64,000 bases of DNA from Micromonospora sp. R77 (GCF_022747945.1 NZ_JALDST010000001.1:4464001-4528000), one strand, 5' to 3'. Numbered from the stretch's first letter, positions 8,483 to 18,576 are shown. Numbers and translations are program-made. The notes: generated by a model not told the origin, from the letters alone.

Positions 8483-8716
8483 TCAGTTCGCCATCAGATC
8501 GGCGCCACGCCAGCTGAACTCCGGGTCCGTCGCGTACTTGACCGTGATCTTCACGAGATCCTCGGCGTACTTGTTCGCGTGGTGCCCACAGAACACCAAC
8601 TCGCTCCCACCCGACAGCGTGATCCGGAGCTTGCCGGCAGCATTGCAGCGGTCGCACCGTTCATCGGCGGCTGGGGGAGCCACCGTTTCGGGCGGCGGCG
8701 TGAGGGTCGGGGTCAT
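8483..8716 (-). CDS. Small zinc-ribbon protein (DUF7455-like)
   Basis: A 77-residue protein from ATG at 8716, with a good Shine-Dalgarno (GAGGAGG) seven to eight bases upstream. After a Thr/Pro-rich N terminus it has ERCDRCNAAGKLRI and ELVFCGHHANKY, giving a CxxC...CxxH metal site, then an amphipathic end. I recall small actinobacterial proteins of this kind next to the principal sigma gene, but the function is unknown. It could bind nucleic acid or RNA polymerase; nothing in the sequence proves this. Confidence 0.7.
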   Translation of the reverse strand: MTPTLTPPPETVAPPAADERCDRCNAAGKLRITLSGGSELVFCGHHANKYAEDLVKITVKYATDPEFSWRGADLMAN

Positions 8717-8963
8717 CGCCTTCCTCCTCTGGTCGTCACCGATGAACAATCTCTTCGGTCGTTGCTCACCTATCGTGCAACACCCATCCCGGGTCCTGCC
8801 TTCCCTGTGTGCCCGCGGGGGACCGAGGTCACACCTGACGGGAAGACAGTGTGCCGTGCACCAAGGGTGCCACGTCAACGATCACAAACGGGTATCCGAC
8901 CGATCGCCATCGAGTGTTCTACGGCTGGTGATCAAACCGACACGACCGGTTGACGAACACCGG

Positions 8964-10556
<1,593 letters not shown>

Positions 10557-10698
10557 GAATGACCTTCCGGAGGCGAAGAGCGAGCACGGCCGGGGCGTCC
10601 CGCGCAGCAGGGAACGCCGTGCCGGACGCTGTCGTTGAGGGACCCCCGTGTCCCGGGCCGGCCGGTCGCTGGCGGTCCGTGGCGCGTGGGCAGGGTGA

Positions 10699-10704
10699 AT
10701 TGTA
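10699..10704 (-). promoter_or_regulatory. Candidate -10 (TACAAT) of the sigA promoter
   Basis: TACAAT on the minus strand, 143 bases before the sigA start, is the most AT-rich spot in the 287-base divergent region. No good TTGACA-like -35 is seen 17-18 bases upstream, so this is tentative. Confidence 0.3.
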
Positions 10705-10843
10705 ACGCCGTCTGCGGCGATCATCCTGCGCCGCACGGCGTACCGGCGGTGTGGACCGCCGATTCGGCGCAGATGTGGACTTTGTAAGGATGATACCCGC
10801 GCACCGGCCGGGAGGTCCCGGACGTGCGGGAAGGGGACGAACC

Positions 10844-11665
10844 ATGAGTCGCTCGGCACCGGGGCCGCAGGAACTGCTGGAGATCGCGATCGAGGTCGCG
10901 CGGGAGGCGGCGGCCACGGCGTACCGGATGCGGGTCGAGGGGGTGTCGGTCGCCGCGACGAAGAGCACGGCGACCGACGTGGTGACCGCCGCCGACCGGG
11001 CGGTGGAGCGCCAGGTGCTCGACGCGCTGGGCCGGCGGCGACCGGACGACGGGGTCCTCGGCGAGGAGTACGGCGCGGGACAGGGCGGCCCCGTCGGGGC
11101 CGGTGGCGTGCGCTGGATCGTCGACCCGATCGACGGCACGGTCAACTACCTGTACGGCCTGCCGTACTGCGCGGTCTCCCTCGCCGCCGAGGTGGACGGG
11201 CAGGTGGTGGCCGGGGTGGTCCGCAACATCCACACCGGTGAGGAGTGGACCGCCACCGTCGGCGGCGGGGCCTGGCGGGACGGCGTCCGGCTGCGCTGCT
11301 CGGGCGAGACGGACCTGGGCCAGGCCCTGGTGGCCACCGGCTTCGGCTACGACGCCGGCCGTCGTGGTCACCAGGCCCGGGTGGTCGCCGAACTGATCCC
11401 GCACGTCCGGGACATCCGCCGGCTGGGTGCCGCCGCGCTCGACCTGTGCCTGGCCGCGGAGGGGCGGCTCGACGCCTACTACGAGAAGGGGCTGGCCGCC
11501 TGGGACCTGGCCGCGGGCGGTCTGGTGGCCGCCGAGGCCGGGCTGCGGGTGACCGGACTGGCGGGTCGACCGCCCGGGCCGGACCTGGTCATCGCCGCCC
11601 CGCCGGCGCTGTACGAGCCGCTGCACGACCGGCTCGCCGCGCTCGACGCCTCCGGCGGCCCCTGA
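10844..11665 (+). CDS. suhB: Inositol monophosphatase family protein (SuhB-like)
   Basis: A 273-residue enzyme from ATG at 10844 (aagggga upstream). It has the IMPase metal-site motifs: [13 protein letters not shown] (about residue 46), [25 protein letters not shown] (WIVDPIDGT signature) and [16 protein letters not shown] (second metal-site Asp). The family dephosphorylates inositol-1-phosphate or related sugar phosphates with Mg2+; in actinobacteria this feeds phosphatidylinositol and mycothiol. Its position next to the sigma factor and LytR_C gene matches M. tuberculosis Rv2701c (suhB). It converges on the LytR_C gene, with a short 6-bp hairpin in the 24-base gap. Confidence 0.9.
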   Translation: MSRSAPGPQELLEIAIEVAREAAATAYRMRVEGVSVAATKSTATDVVTAADRAVERQVLDALGRRRPDDGVLGEEYGAGQGGPVGAGGVRWIVDPIDGTVNYLYGLPYCAVSLAAEVDGQVVAGVVRNIHTGEEWTATVGGGAWRDGVRLRCSGETDLGQALVATGFGYDAGRRGHQARVVAELIPHVRDIRRLGAAALDLCLAAEGRLDAYYEKGLAAWDLAAGGLVAAEAGLRVTGLAGRPPGPDLVIAAPPALYEPLHDRLAALDASGGP

Positions 11666-11689
11666 CCCGGCCACCTGCCGGGCCGGCGG

Positions 11690-12220
11690 CTACTTGTCGA
11701 TCGGCATCGGGCAGGAGCCCTCCGGCGCGACCGGCGCGCCGAGGTCGCCGAGGGACTGGTTCACCTCGGTGGTGGTGGCCAGCTGCTGGAACCGGTCGCC
11801 GAGCACCACGTCCACGACGTCGTCCTTGCGCTTCGCGTCGTACGCCTGGTCGGCCTGGTCGAGGAAGTACGCCCGCAGCAGGTGGGCGGAGCCGGCGCCC
11901 TTGGGGCCGTAGCGCAGCACCGCCACGCCGGCGACCCCCTTGCGCTCGTTGCCCTCCTTCTTGACCTGGAACTTCCGGTTGCGGAAGTCGTCGGCCACGC
12001 TGCTGGCGAGCCCCGGCTCGTCGGTCGCGTTGTAGACGTTGATCTTGACGTCCTTCTGCTCGCGGAGCCGGACGTCGGCCAGCGGCCAGCCGTCGGGGCA
12101 GCCCGCGGCGGTGCCCACCGCGCTCTGCGAGTCGCGGACCACGGCGACGACCACGAAGACCAGGGCGAGGGCCGCCAGCAGACCGACGACAACGAGTGCT
12201 CGCACTCGCGCAAAACTCAT
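11690..12220 (-). CDS. LytR C-terminal domain membrane-anchored protein (Cei/Rv2700-like)
   Basis: A 176-residue protein from ATG at 12220 (GGGGAG upstream). An N-terminal membrane anchor (about 8-29, VVVGLLAALALVFVVVAVV) is followed by an extracytoplasmic LytR_C domain: VKINVYNATDEPGLASSVAD, VAVLRYGPKGAGSAHLLRAYF and VDVVLGDRFQQL. LytR_C domains accompany wall-polymer ligases. Its synteny partner in M. tuberculosis, Rv2700, has been linked to cell-envelope integrity (from memory). A role in the envelope is therefore likely. Confidence 0.8.
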   Translation of the reverse strand: MSFARVRALVVVGLLAALALVFVVVAVVRDSQSAVGTAAGCPDGWPLADVRLREQKDVKINVYNATDEPGLASSVADDFRNRKFQVKKEGNERKGVAGVAVLRYGPKGAGSAHLLRAYFLDQADQAYDAKRKDDVVDVVLGDRFQQLATTTEVNQSLGDLGAPVAPEGSCPMPIDK

Positions 12221-12639
12221 CTGGGCGCTCCCCGTACTGTGGGTGGGTGGTGGTGGGCGCCGGCGGTCGGGCCGCCCCGCCGGCCGTCGAGTACGCCGCT
12301 GAGGTTAACCGGTGTCCGGCCGTCGCGTGGAAACAGTCCGACATGCCGGCGCGCCACCGGGGAACCGGGTAGTACTACCCCTATCTTCGTGTCGCCTGAG
12401 TCACATTGGGAACAACTTCGCGTGCAGGGGCGTACATCTCTGCCGCAAGGGCGGTATACATGCCTCGCCCAAAGGGGGGGTAGGTTCCGCGCTCGCGGGG
12501 GGAGTTCCTCCGGCGATCCCGGCCCACCGGTCTGCGGGTCGGGTGACCGACACAAATGGTGGCCGGCCGGCGGAACCGAAACAGCGTCGTCCGGCGTTAC
12601 AACCGGCAGCGACCATATCGATATGGGAGAGTGAAACCG
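12221..12639. promoter_or_regulatory. 419-base divergent intergenic region with two perfect palindromes
   Basis: No credible gene is seen between the LytR_C gene and the DUF4193 gene. Two perfect 14-bp palindromes stand out: GGGTAGTACTACCC at 12367-12380 and CCATATCGATATGG at 12613-12626. The second ends 13 bases before the DUF4193 ATG and overlaps its GGGAGA Shine-Dalgarno. An AT-rich GGTATACAT-type segment near 12450 may be a -10. Protein-binding sites are plausible but no known consensus is recognised. Confidence 0.5.
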
Positions 12640-12936
12640 ATGGCCACCGACTACGACGCCCCGCGTCGCGACGAGGTCGACCTCGGCGAGGACAGCCTGG
12701 AAGAGCTCAAGGCACGGCGGGTCGACTCACAGTCGGGCGCCGTGGACGTCGACGAGGCCGAGGTGGCCGAGAGCTTCGAGCTGCCCGGCGCTGACCTGGC
12801 CGACGAGGAGCTCACGGTCAAGGTGCTACCGATGCAGCAGGACGAGTTCCGGTGCGCCCGCTGCTTCCTGGTCCACCACCGCAGCCAGCTGGCGGTCGAG
12901 CGGAACGGCGAGCTGATCTGCCGCGAGTGCGTCTGA
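12640..12936 (+). CDS. DUF4193 domain-containing zinc-ribbon protein
   Basis: A 98-residue acidic protein from ATG at 12640. It begins MATDYDAPRRDEVDLGEDSL, the characteristic start of DUF4193, and ends with a treble-clef-like zinc site (FRCARCFLVHHRSQL...LICRECV; two CxxC pairs). The central part is rich in Asp/Glu. Synteny matches M. tuberculosis Rv2699c. Function is unknown; the acidic body plus Zn ribbon would suit a small transcription or RNA-polymerase accessory factor, which is speculation. Confidence 0.85.
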   Translation: MATDYDAPRRDEVDLGEDSLEELKARRVDSQSGAVDVDEAEVAESFELPGADLADEELTVKVLPMQQDEFRCARCFLVHHRSQLAVERNGELICRECV

Positions 12937-12954
12937 TCCGGACGCAAGTCACCG

Positions 12955-12982
12955 GCGGCGGCCTCCTCGACGAGGCCGCCGC
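12955..12982 (+). terminator. Terminator hairpin after the DUF4193 gene
   Basis: A perfect 11-bp stem (GCGGCGGCCTC / GAGGCCGCCGC) with a six-base loop, 19 bases after the stop, followed by TGTTCG. Confidence 0.7.
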
Positions 12983-13063
12983 TGTTCGAGCCGCCGTGCG
13001 CCGGTGGCCGGTTGCTGCTTGACTCGTAGCGAGCGGATTCCACGTCGGCGGGAGGGCGGACGG

Positions 13064-13924
13064 GTGAGCGAGCGCAGCGAGCGGGTCGGCGGACCCGGTG
13101 CCGACGGCACGGACGCCCGTACCGGGCCGGACCCGGCGGCGGGCGTCGAGTCGCGCCCGGACGGCGACGGGCGACCGGCCGACGACCTCGGTGCGACCGT
13201 CGCCGCGCTGACCGCGGACGACATCGAGCCGGCCCGGCGCCGGCAACTGCTCACCCGGCTGGTCGGGCAGGCCCGGTCCCGGGGCGTCGCCGACCTGTTC
13301 AAGCCGCGCTCCGCCGTCCGGTGGCTGGTCGACACCGTCGCCGAGGTGGCCCCGCACGTGCCGGTCCGCGACCTGGCCACGCTGCGCCGCCACTTCCCCG
13401 GCCTGGACGACGAGGCGATCGCCGAGCGGCTGGTCCGCAACGCCGCCCGGACCACCGCCGGGATCGGCGCCGCCGGGGGCGGGGTCGCCGCGGTCGAGTG
13501 GACGGTCGCCCCCACCCTGCTCTCCGCGCCCGTGCTGCTGGCCGCCGAGACGGTGGCCGTGGTGGCGGTCGAGCTGAAACTCATCGGCGAGCTGCACGAG
13601 GTGCACCGGGTGCCGCTGCCCACCGGCGGGACCCAGCGCGCCGTCGCCCTGGTGCAGTCCTGGGCGAGCCAACGGGGCATCAACCCGATGATGCCGGGGG
13701 TGGGGGTGAGCGCGGTGCTCGGCACCGCCGCCCGCAAGGAGCTGCGCGACACCCTGCTCAAGCGCTTCGGTCGCAACCTCACCACGCTCGGGCCGTTCCT
13801 CACCGGTGCCGCGGTCGCCAGCTATCTCAACCGCCGGGCCACCCGGACGCTCGCCGACCAGCTCCGCCGGGACCTGCGCCGCACGGGCCGGGACCTGCCC
13901 GGGTCGCGCCGCGAGCTGCGCTGA
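13064..13924 (+). CDS. Conserved hypothetical protein with hydrophobic core
   Basis: A 286-residue protein read from GTG at 13064 (ggaggg at 13051-13056). The first about 50 residues are charged and low-complexity ([10 protein letters not shown]...). Residues about 60-130 are helical ([20 protein letters not shown]). About 130-185 is Ala/Gly-rich and hydrophobic ([20 protein letters not shown], then [20 protein letters not shown]), likely membrane-associated. The C terminus is basic ([19 protein letters not shown]). I do not recognise the family. It interrupts the otherwise conserved DUF4193-DUF3093 neighbourhood. The start overlaps a GAGCGAGCGCAGCGAGCG motif that looks like a repeated sequence, so the first residues may not be original coding sequence. 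Confidence 0.65.
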   Translation: MSERSERVGGPGADGTDARTGPDPAAGVESRPDGDGRPADDLGATVAALTADDIEPARRRQLLTRLVGQARSRGVADLFKPRSAVRWLVDTVAEVAPHVPVRDLATLRRHFPGLDDEAIAERLVRNAARTTAGIGAAGGGVAAVEWTVAPTLLSAPVLLAAETVAVVAVELKLIGELHEVHRVPLPTGGTQRAVALVQSWASQRGINPMMPGVGVSAVLGTAARKELRDTLLKRFGRNLTTLGPFLTGAAVASYLNRRATRTLADQLRRDLRRTGRDLPGSRRELR

Positions 13925-13936
13925 CGGGTCGACCGG

Positions 13937-14434
13937 TCAGCCGGCGTCCCGGGCCGCGCCGAGCGCGGCGGCCAGCTCGACCGGGTGCCGGGTGCTGACC
14001 ACCCAGAACGGGGTCGGGTCGGCCGGGTCGTCGAGCACCACCTGGACCGCGCCGCCGATCCACGGCCGCTGCACCACGAAGGCGAGCGGATCCCCGCCGA
14101 CCCCCAGCACCTCGCGCCGGCCGGCCGCGTCCAGCGGGACCACGTCGGCGACGTACCGCACCGGGAGGCGGGCGTCGTCCACCCGCAGCTCGCCGTCGGC
14201 GACGGCGACCCGGATCCGGCCCAGCCAGGCCAGGGCGACCACGGTCGCCGGCAGCAGCACCACGAAGGGCAGCCAGGCCCGCGCCCCCGTCGCGCCGAGC
14301 CACAGCTCGGCCGCGAGCAGCCCGGCGACCGCCAGCCCGGCCGGCCACCACCACCAGGGCACGGTGAGCCGCTCCGCGTACGCCCGGGGGACGGCCGGGG
14401 CCGGGGCGGGGGTCGGGGACGGCGACTGGCTCAC
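13937..14434 (-). CDS. DUF3093 domain-containing membrane protein
   Basis: A 165-residue protein from GTG at 14434. A Ser/Pro/Ala-rich N terminus leads to [20 protein letters not shown] and a second hydrophobic segment ([20 protein letters not shown]). A soluble C-terminal domain follows: [20 protein letters not shown] and [20 protein letters not shown]. This is the DUF3093 layout (two membrane helices plus a PH-like beta domain); the M. tuberculosis counterpart is Rv2698. It is divergent from dut, and a TACCCT hexamer six bases before the start marks a leaderless promoter. Confidence 0.85.
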   Translation of the reverse strand: MSQSPSPTPAPAPAVPRAYAERLTVPWWWWPAGLAVAGLLAAELWLGATGARAWLPFVVLLPATVVALAWLGRIRVAVADGELRVDDARLPVRYVADVVPLDAAGRREVLGVGGDPLAFVVQRPWIGGAVQVVLDDPADPTPFWVVSTRHPVELAAALGAARDAG

Positions 14435-14440
14435 AGTCCG

Positions 14441-14446
14441 AGGGTA
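14441..14446 (-). promoter_or_regulatory. Candidate -10 (TACCCT) of the DUF3093 gene, leaderless
   Basis: TACCCT on the minus strand lies exactly six bases before the GTG at 14434, with no Shine-Dalgarno in the gap. Confidence 0.5.
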
Positions 14447-14519
14447 CGGCGCACGACCGGCCCGCCAACCGGCAGGATGGCAGGGTCACCCCGCGAGGAC
14501 CGGACGGAAGAGGAAGAGC

Positions 14520-15068
14520 GTGACGAACGTACCCGTGCCCGTACGCCGGCTCGATCCGGAGCTGCCGCTGCCGGCGTACGCCCATCCCGGCGACGCCGGC
14601 GCGGACCTGGTGGCCGCCGCGGACGTCGAGCTGCCCCCGGGCGGGCGGGCCCTGGTCCCCACCGGTGTGGCGATCGCCCTCCCCGAGGGTTACGTGGGCC
14701 TGGTCCATCCCCGCTCCGGGCTGGCGGCCAGGCTCGGCGTGACGGTCCTCAACGCGCCCGGTACGGTCGACGCCGGCTACCGGGGTGAGATCCTGGTCAA
14801 CCTGATCAATCATGATCGGGACGTGCCGGCGAAGATCAGCCGGGGCGACCGGATCGCGCAGCTCGTCGTCCAACGGGTGGAACGGGCCGAGTTCCAGCCG
14901 GTGACCGAGCTGCCCGCGTCCCGGCGGGGCGCCGGCGGCCACGGGTCGACCGGCGGGCACGCCGGGCTCGTCCCGTCCCCCGGCGCGGCGGACGGACGGC
15001 GGGACGCGCCGGTCGGGCGCGAATCGCCGGACCGGGCGGACGAGCGTACGGAAGAGGTGGCAGGGTGA
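14520..15068 (+). CDS. dut: Deoxyuridine 5'-triphosphate nucleotidohydrolase (dUTPase)
   Basis: dUTPase hydrolyses dUTP to dUMP and pyrophosphate, keeping uracil out of DNA and supplying dTMP synthesis. The GTG at 14520 follows aggaaga. All five trimeric dUTPase motifs are seen: [12 protein letters not shown] (I), [14 protein letters not shown] (II), [14 protein letters not shown] (III), [13 protein letters not shown] (IV) and [11 protein letters not shown] (V). Motif V has His where Phe is usual (GGFGSTG). At 182 residues it is about 30 longer than typical because of a polar tail after motif V. It is followed by DUF3710 with 25 bases between, the conserved actinobacterial order (Rv2697c-Rv2696c). 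Confidence 0.95.
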   Translation: MTNVPVPVRRLDPELPLPAYAHPGDAGADLVAAADVELPPGGRALVPTGVAIALPEGYVGLVHPRSGLAARLGVTVLNAPGTVDAGYRGEILVNLINHDRDVPAKISRGDRIAQLVVQRVERAEFQPVTELPASRRGAGGHGSTGGHAGLVPSPGAADGRRDAPVGRESPDRADERTEEVAG

Positions 15069-15093
15069 GTGCGAACAGCGGAGGGTGGGCACA

Positions 15094-15747
15094 GTGATCT
15101 TCTCCCGAAAGCGGGCCGAGACCGGTCGGCACGCGCGTGACGAGCGGGCCACGGAGGTCCTCGACTCCCCGGCGGAGTCGGTGCCGTCCCGCGGTCCGTA
15201 CGACGTCTCCGAGGCGCCGGGCGACGTGCCCCGGCTCGACCTGGGCAGCCTCCAGATCCCGGCGGTGCCGGAGGTCGAGGTGCGCGTCCAGGCCGACCCG
15301 CAGGGCGTGATCCAGCAGGTGGTCCTGGTGCACGGCGAGAACGCGCTCCAGCTCGGCGTCTTCGCCGCACCCCGCTCCGAGGGCATCTGGGACGAGGTGC
15401 GCGAGGAGATCCGGCAGTCGCTGTTCACCGACGGCGCCGCCGCCCAGGAGGTCGAGGGGGAGTACGGCACCGAGCTGCACGCCCGGGTGCGGACCCCCGA
15501 CGGCATCACCGACCTGCGCTTCGTCGGCATCGACGGGCCGCGCTGGATGGTCCGGGGCGTCTACCAGGGCGCCGCCGCCACCGACCCGGCCGCCGCCGGG
15601 CCGCTGGCGATCTGCCTCGACGGCCTGGTGGTCGACCGGGGGCAGGAGGCGAAGCCGGTCCGTGAGCCGCTGCCGCTGCGGCTGCCCCGCGACATGGCCG
15701 ACCAGGCCAACCCGGAGAACCCGGCACCCGGCCAGCGCGAGGCCTGA
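15094..15747 (+). CDS. DUF3710 domain-containing protein
   Basis: A 217-residue soluble protein. The GTG at 15094 (VIFSRKR) is preferred over the in-frame GTG at 15085 because GGAGG at 15080-15084 then has a nine-base spacing. The DUF3710 core includes VPRLDLGSLQIPAVPEVEVR, LQLGVFAAPRSEGIWDEVRE and RWMVRGVYQGAA. The first 40 residues are charged and disordered. It lies directly downstream of dut (homologue of Rv2696c). Function unknown. Confidence 0.85.
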   Translation: MIFSRKRAETGRHARDERATEVLDSPAESVPSRGPYDVSEAPGDVPRLDLGSLQIPAVPEVEVRVQADPQGVIQQVVLVHGENALQLGVFAAPRSEGIWDEVREEIRQSLFTDGAAAQEVEGEYGTELHARVRTPDGITDLRFVGIDGPRWMVRGVYQGAAATDPAAAGPLAICLDGLVVDRGQEAKPVREPLPLRLPRDMADQANPENPAPGQREA

Positions 15748-15757
15748 GTTTCCGACC

Positions 15758-15806
15758 CGTCGGGCCCGGAACCGTCGGCGCAGGCCGGCGGGCTCCGGGC
15801 CCGACG
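15758..15806 (+). terminator. Long-loop hairpin after the DUF3710 gene
   Basis: A perfect 13-bp stem (CGTCGGGCCCGGA with its complement at 15794-15806) around a 23-base loop, 11 bases after the stop. It may end the dut-DUF3710 message before the OB-fold gene. Confidence 0.5.
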
Positions 15807-15951
15807 TGCGTCCACCGGCCGGCCCGGTCCGCGGCGACGCCGGCTCCGCCCGGCGGCCGGATCGGCGTACGCTGGCGGGACGGTTCCGGCATCCCGGGGC
15901 CGCAGCGGTGCCGGTGCGACCGGCCGGCGTGGAGAGGGTGACGCGGAGGTC

Positions 15952-16332
15952 ATGACGACCGACGAGGGCCGGGTGTCGCTGCGGCGGCTGTTGAAGCGGC
16001 TCACCGCGAGCGAGGCCGAGATCGAGGCGCAGGAGCTGCGCCGGGAGAGCGCCCAGTCCGGCGGCACCCCCGCCCACGACTGCTGCCGGGGTCAGGTGGT
16101 CTCGGTGGCCGGGCGGCTGCGCACGGTGGTCTACACGCCCCGGACCAACCTGCCGACCCTGGAGGCGGACCTCTACGACGGCAGTGACGTGGTGACGCTG
16201 GTCTGGCTGGGCCGGCGACACATCGCCGGGATCGAGCCCGGCCGGCACCTGACCGCCCACGGCCGGGTGGCCGTGCGGGACGACCGCAAGGTGATCTACA
16301 ACCCGTACTACGAGCTGGAGTCGCCGAAGTGA
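15952..16332 (+). CDS. OB-fold nucleic acid-binding domain protein
   Basis: A 126-residue protein from ATG at 15952 (gcggaggt upstream). After a helical, charged N terminus (LRRLLKRLTASEAEIEAQEL) it has an OB fold at about residues 45-125: CRGQVVSVAGRLRTVVYTPR, LEADLYDGSDVVTLVWLGRR and GRHLTAHGRVAVRDDRKVIY. It corresponds to Rv2694c by position and fold. It may bind RNA or ssDNA. Its stop overlaps the DUF3159 start (GTGA), so the two are translationally coupled. Confidence 0.85.
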   Translation: MTTDEGRVSLRRLLKRLTASEAEIEAQELRRESAQSGGTPAHDCCRGQVVSVAGRLRTVVYTPRTNLPTLEADLYDGSDVVTLVWLGRRHIAGIEPGRHLTAHGRVAVRDDRKVIYNPYYELESPK

Positions 16333-17012
16333 CGACCGGACAGCACCGGGCGGCCGGGCCCGAGGCGGACCCGCAGGAGGACGAGCGGCTGCCCAGCCTC
16401 ACCGAACAGATGGCCGACCAGCTCGGCGGCTGGCGGGGCCTGGTCGAGTCGAGCATCCCCGTGGTGGTCTTCGTGATCGCCAACGTCCTCGGCGAGCTGC
16501 GCCCCGCGGTGATCGCCTCGGTGGTGGTGGCGCTGCTCATCGCCGGGCTGCGGCTGGTCCAGCGCCGCCCGGTGCGGCACGCCGTCAACGGGCTGGTCGG
16601 CATCGCCTTCGGCGCGGCCATCGCCTGGCGGACCGGCGACGAGCGGGACTTCTACCTCCCCGGCATCCTCTACGGCATCGGCTACGGCCTGGCCCTGCTG
16701 GTCTCGGCCGCGATCCGGCAGCCGCTGGTGGGCTGGATCTGGTCGGTGCTGGTGGCCAAGGGCCGCTCCGAGTGGCGGGACGATCCGCGCCTGGTGCGTA
16801 CCTTCACCCAGCTCACCGTGCTCTGGGGGGTGGTGTGGCTGGCCAAGGTGGGCGTGCAGGCCGGGCTTTACCTGGCCCACCAGGACACCGCGCTGGGCGT
16901 GGCCCGGCTCGCACTGGGCTACCCGCCGTACGCGCTGCTGCTGCTGATCACCGTCTGGACGGTGCGCCGGGTGACCCGGGAGACTGCGCCGGCGCCGCTG
17001 CCCGGCGCCTGA
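16329..17012 (+). CDS. DUF3159 domain-containing integral membrane protein
   Basis: A 227-residue protein from GTG at 16329, overlapping the OB-fold gene by four bases. A polar N terminus ends in LTEQMADQLGGWRGLVESSI, typical of DUF3159. About six membrane segments follow (VVVFVIANVLGEL; AVIASVVVALLIAGLRLV; GLVGIAFGAAIAW; LYGIGYGLALLVSAAI and two more after 150). It corresponds to Rv2693c. Function unknown; the tight coupling to a nucleic-acid-binding OB protein is conserved. Confidence 0.85.
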   Translation: MTTGQHRAAGPEADPQEDERLPSLTEQMADQLGGWRGLVESSIPVVVFVIANVLGELRPAVIASVVVALLIAGLRLVQRRPVRHAVNGLVGIAFGAAIAWRTGDERDFYLPGILYGIGYGLALLVSAAIRQPLVGWIWSVLVAKGRSEWRDDPRLVRTFTQLTVLWGVVWLAKVGVQAGLYLAHQDTALGVARLALGYPPYALLLLITVWTVRRVTRETAPAPLPGA

Positions 17013-17020
17013 GACCGGGA

Positions 17021-17046
17021 CCGCCGGCCGCCCGAGCGGCCGGCGG
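17021..17046. terminator. Convergent terminator between the DUF3159 gene and the trkA pair
   Basis: A perfect 10-bp stem (CCGCCGGCCG / CGGCCGGCGG) with a six-base loop, centred in the 46-base gap between convergent stops. Confidence 0.65.
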
Positions 17047-17058
17047 CGGTCGTTCCGC

Positions 17059-17748
17059 TCAGCCGGTGCCGCGGGTCCGCTCGACGCTGTCCGCGCCGAG
17101 GATCACCGCCCGCACCTCGTCCTCCACCGCGGCGGTGCACACGAAGATCAGCTCGTCGGCGGCCTCGATCGGGTCGTCCGGGCTGGGCACCAGGACCCGC
17201 TTGCCGCGCAGGATCGCCACCAGGGCGGCGTCCCGGGGGATCGGCACCGCGTGGATCGGTTGGCCGACGTAGGGCGCGGTGGGCGGCAGGGTGATCTCGA
17301 CCAGGTTCGCCTCGCCCTGCCGGAAGGTCATCAACCGGACCAGGTCGCCGACGGTCACCGCCTCCTCGACCAGGGCGGCCATCACCCGCGGCTTGCTGAC
17401 CGCCACGTCGACGCCCCACTGGTCGGTGAAGAGCCACTCGTTCTCGGCGCGGTTGACCCGGGCCACCACCCGGGGCACCGCGAACTCGGTCTTGGCCAGC
17501 AGCGACACCACCAGGTTGACCTTGTCGTCGCCGGTGGCGGCGACCACCACGTCGCAGCCCGCGACGTTGGCCTCCTCCAGGCTGGCCAGCTCACAGGCGT
17601 CGGCGAGCACCCATTCGGCGGCCGGCACCCGGTCCGGGCGGAGCATCCGGGGCTGCCGCTCGATCAGCATCACCTGGTGGCCGTTGTCGATCAGCTCCTG
17701 GGCGATCGACCGGCCCACGTTGCCGGCGCCGGCGATGGCGATCCGCAT
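17059..17748 (-). CDS. trkA: TrkA-type potassium uptake regulatory protein (CeoB-like)
   Basis: A 229-residue cytoplasmic protein from ATG at 17748. The RCK_N Rossmann domain starts MRIAIAGAGNVGRSIAQELI (GxGxxG) and continues to ADACELASLEEANVAGCDVVVAATGDD. The RCK_C (TrkA_C) domain spans about 140-220 (LVEITLPPTAPYVGQPIHAV). Such subunits bind NAD(H), nucleotides or c-di-AMP and gate potassium transporters. It lies two bases downstream of a second TrkA gene in one operon, matching M. tuberculosis Rv2691 (ceoB). No TrkH or KtrB channel gene is in the window; the likely partner is the divergent KimA-like transporter. Confidence 0.9.
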   Translation of the reverse strand: MRIAIAGAGNVGRSIAQELIDNGHQVMLIERQPRMLRPDRVPAAEWVLADACELASLEEANVAGCDVVVAATGDDKVNLVVSLLAKTEFAVPRVVARVNRAENEWLFTDQWGVDVAVSKPRVMAALVEEAVTVGDLVRLMTFRQGEANLVEITLPPTAPYVGQPIHAVPIPRDAALVAILRGKRVLVPSPDDPIEAADELIFVCTAAVEDEVRAVILGADSVERTRGTG

Positions 17749-17750
17749 GC

Positions 17751-18416
17751 TCAGTGCCCTCCTTCCGGCGGCGTCGCCGCCACCGACGTGACCGAGGCGA
17801 CGATGTCGTCGGTCACCAGCATGAAGACCTGGTCGCCCTCCTGCACCACCGTGGAGGCGGTGGGCAGTGTGCCGATCCCGAACCGGATCAGGTACGCCAC
17901 CCGGGCCCCGGCCGACTCCTCCAGCTGCCGCAGCGGCCGGCCGATCCAGTCCTTGTGCACCGGCACCTCGAGGATCGACACGGTGCTGGTCGGGTCGCGG
18001 AAGATCTCCACGTTGCCCTCGGGGACCAGGTGCCGCAGCATCCGGTCGGCGGTCCACCGGACGGTGGCCACGGTGGGGATGCCGAGCCGTTCGTAGACCT
18101 GGGCGCGGCGCTGGTCGTAGATCCGGGCGGCGACCCGGGACACGCCGAACGTCTCGCGGGCCAGCCGGGCCGAGATGATGTTCGAGTTGTCGCCGCTGGA
18201 GACCGCGGCGAAGGCGTCCGCCCGCTCGATGCCGGCCTGGCGCAGCACCTCACCGTCGAAGCCGGCCCCGGTGACGGTGATGCCGGCGAAGTCGGGACTG
18301 AGGCGGCGGAACGCGTCGGAGTCCTGGTCGATCACCGCCACCGAGTGTCCCCGGGCCTCCAGGCTGTGCGCGAGGGTCGACCCGACCCGGCCGCAGCCCA
18401 TGATCACGACATGCAC
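17751..18416 (-). CDS. TrkA-type potassium uptake regulatory protein (CeoC-like)
   Basis: A 221-residue paralogue of the next gene. The GTG at 18416 is preceded by GGGAGGAG at a good distance, and the protein starts VHVVIMGCGRVGSTLAHSLE (Rossmann GCGRVG). The RCK_N domain includes VTGAGFDGEVLRQAGIERAD, and an RCK_C domain follows (SILEVPVHKDWIGRPLRQLE). It corresponds to Rv2692 (ceoC). First gene of the two-gene operon, divergent from the APC transporter with 160 bases between starts. Confidence 0.9.
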   Translation of the reverse strand: MHVVIMGCGRVGSTLAHSLEARGHSVAVIDQDSDAFRRLSPDFAGITVTGAGFDGEVLRQAGIERADAFAAVSSGDNSNIISARLARETFGVSRVAARIYDQRRAQVYERLGIPTVATVRWTADRMLRHLVPEGNVEIFRDPTSTVSILEVPVHKDWIGRPLRQLEESAGARVAYLIRFGIGTLPTASTVVQEGDQVFMLVTDDIVASVTSVAATPPEGGH

Positions 18417-18562
18417 GGTGTGTCCGCTCCTCCCACGGTGCCGCCCGGCGGGCCCGTCGTCTGCGAGCCTGCCACGTTCCCGCCGCCGACGGCGACCGAC
18501 CGTACCGCGTGCGTGCCCGCGAGGGTGATCAGGCTCCCCCGCCGGAGTGGGGCGGGTGGTCG

Positions 18563-18568
18563 TACCCT
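18563..18568 (+). promoter_or_regulatory. Candidate -10 (TACCCT) of the KimA-like transporter gene
   Basis: TACCCT ends eight bases before the GTG at 18577, with no Shine-Dalgarno in the gap (TAGCGCTT). A leaderless or near-leaderless start is likely. Confidence 0.45.
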
Positions 18569-18576
18569 TAGCGCTT

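Noticed and set aside
10557..10843. A ppgK or other gene between sigA and suhB
   Set aside because: The 287 bases hold only short frames without motifs; it is a divergent promoter region.
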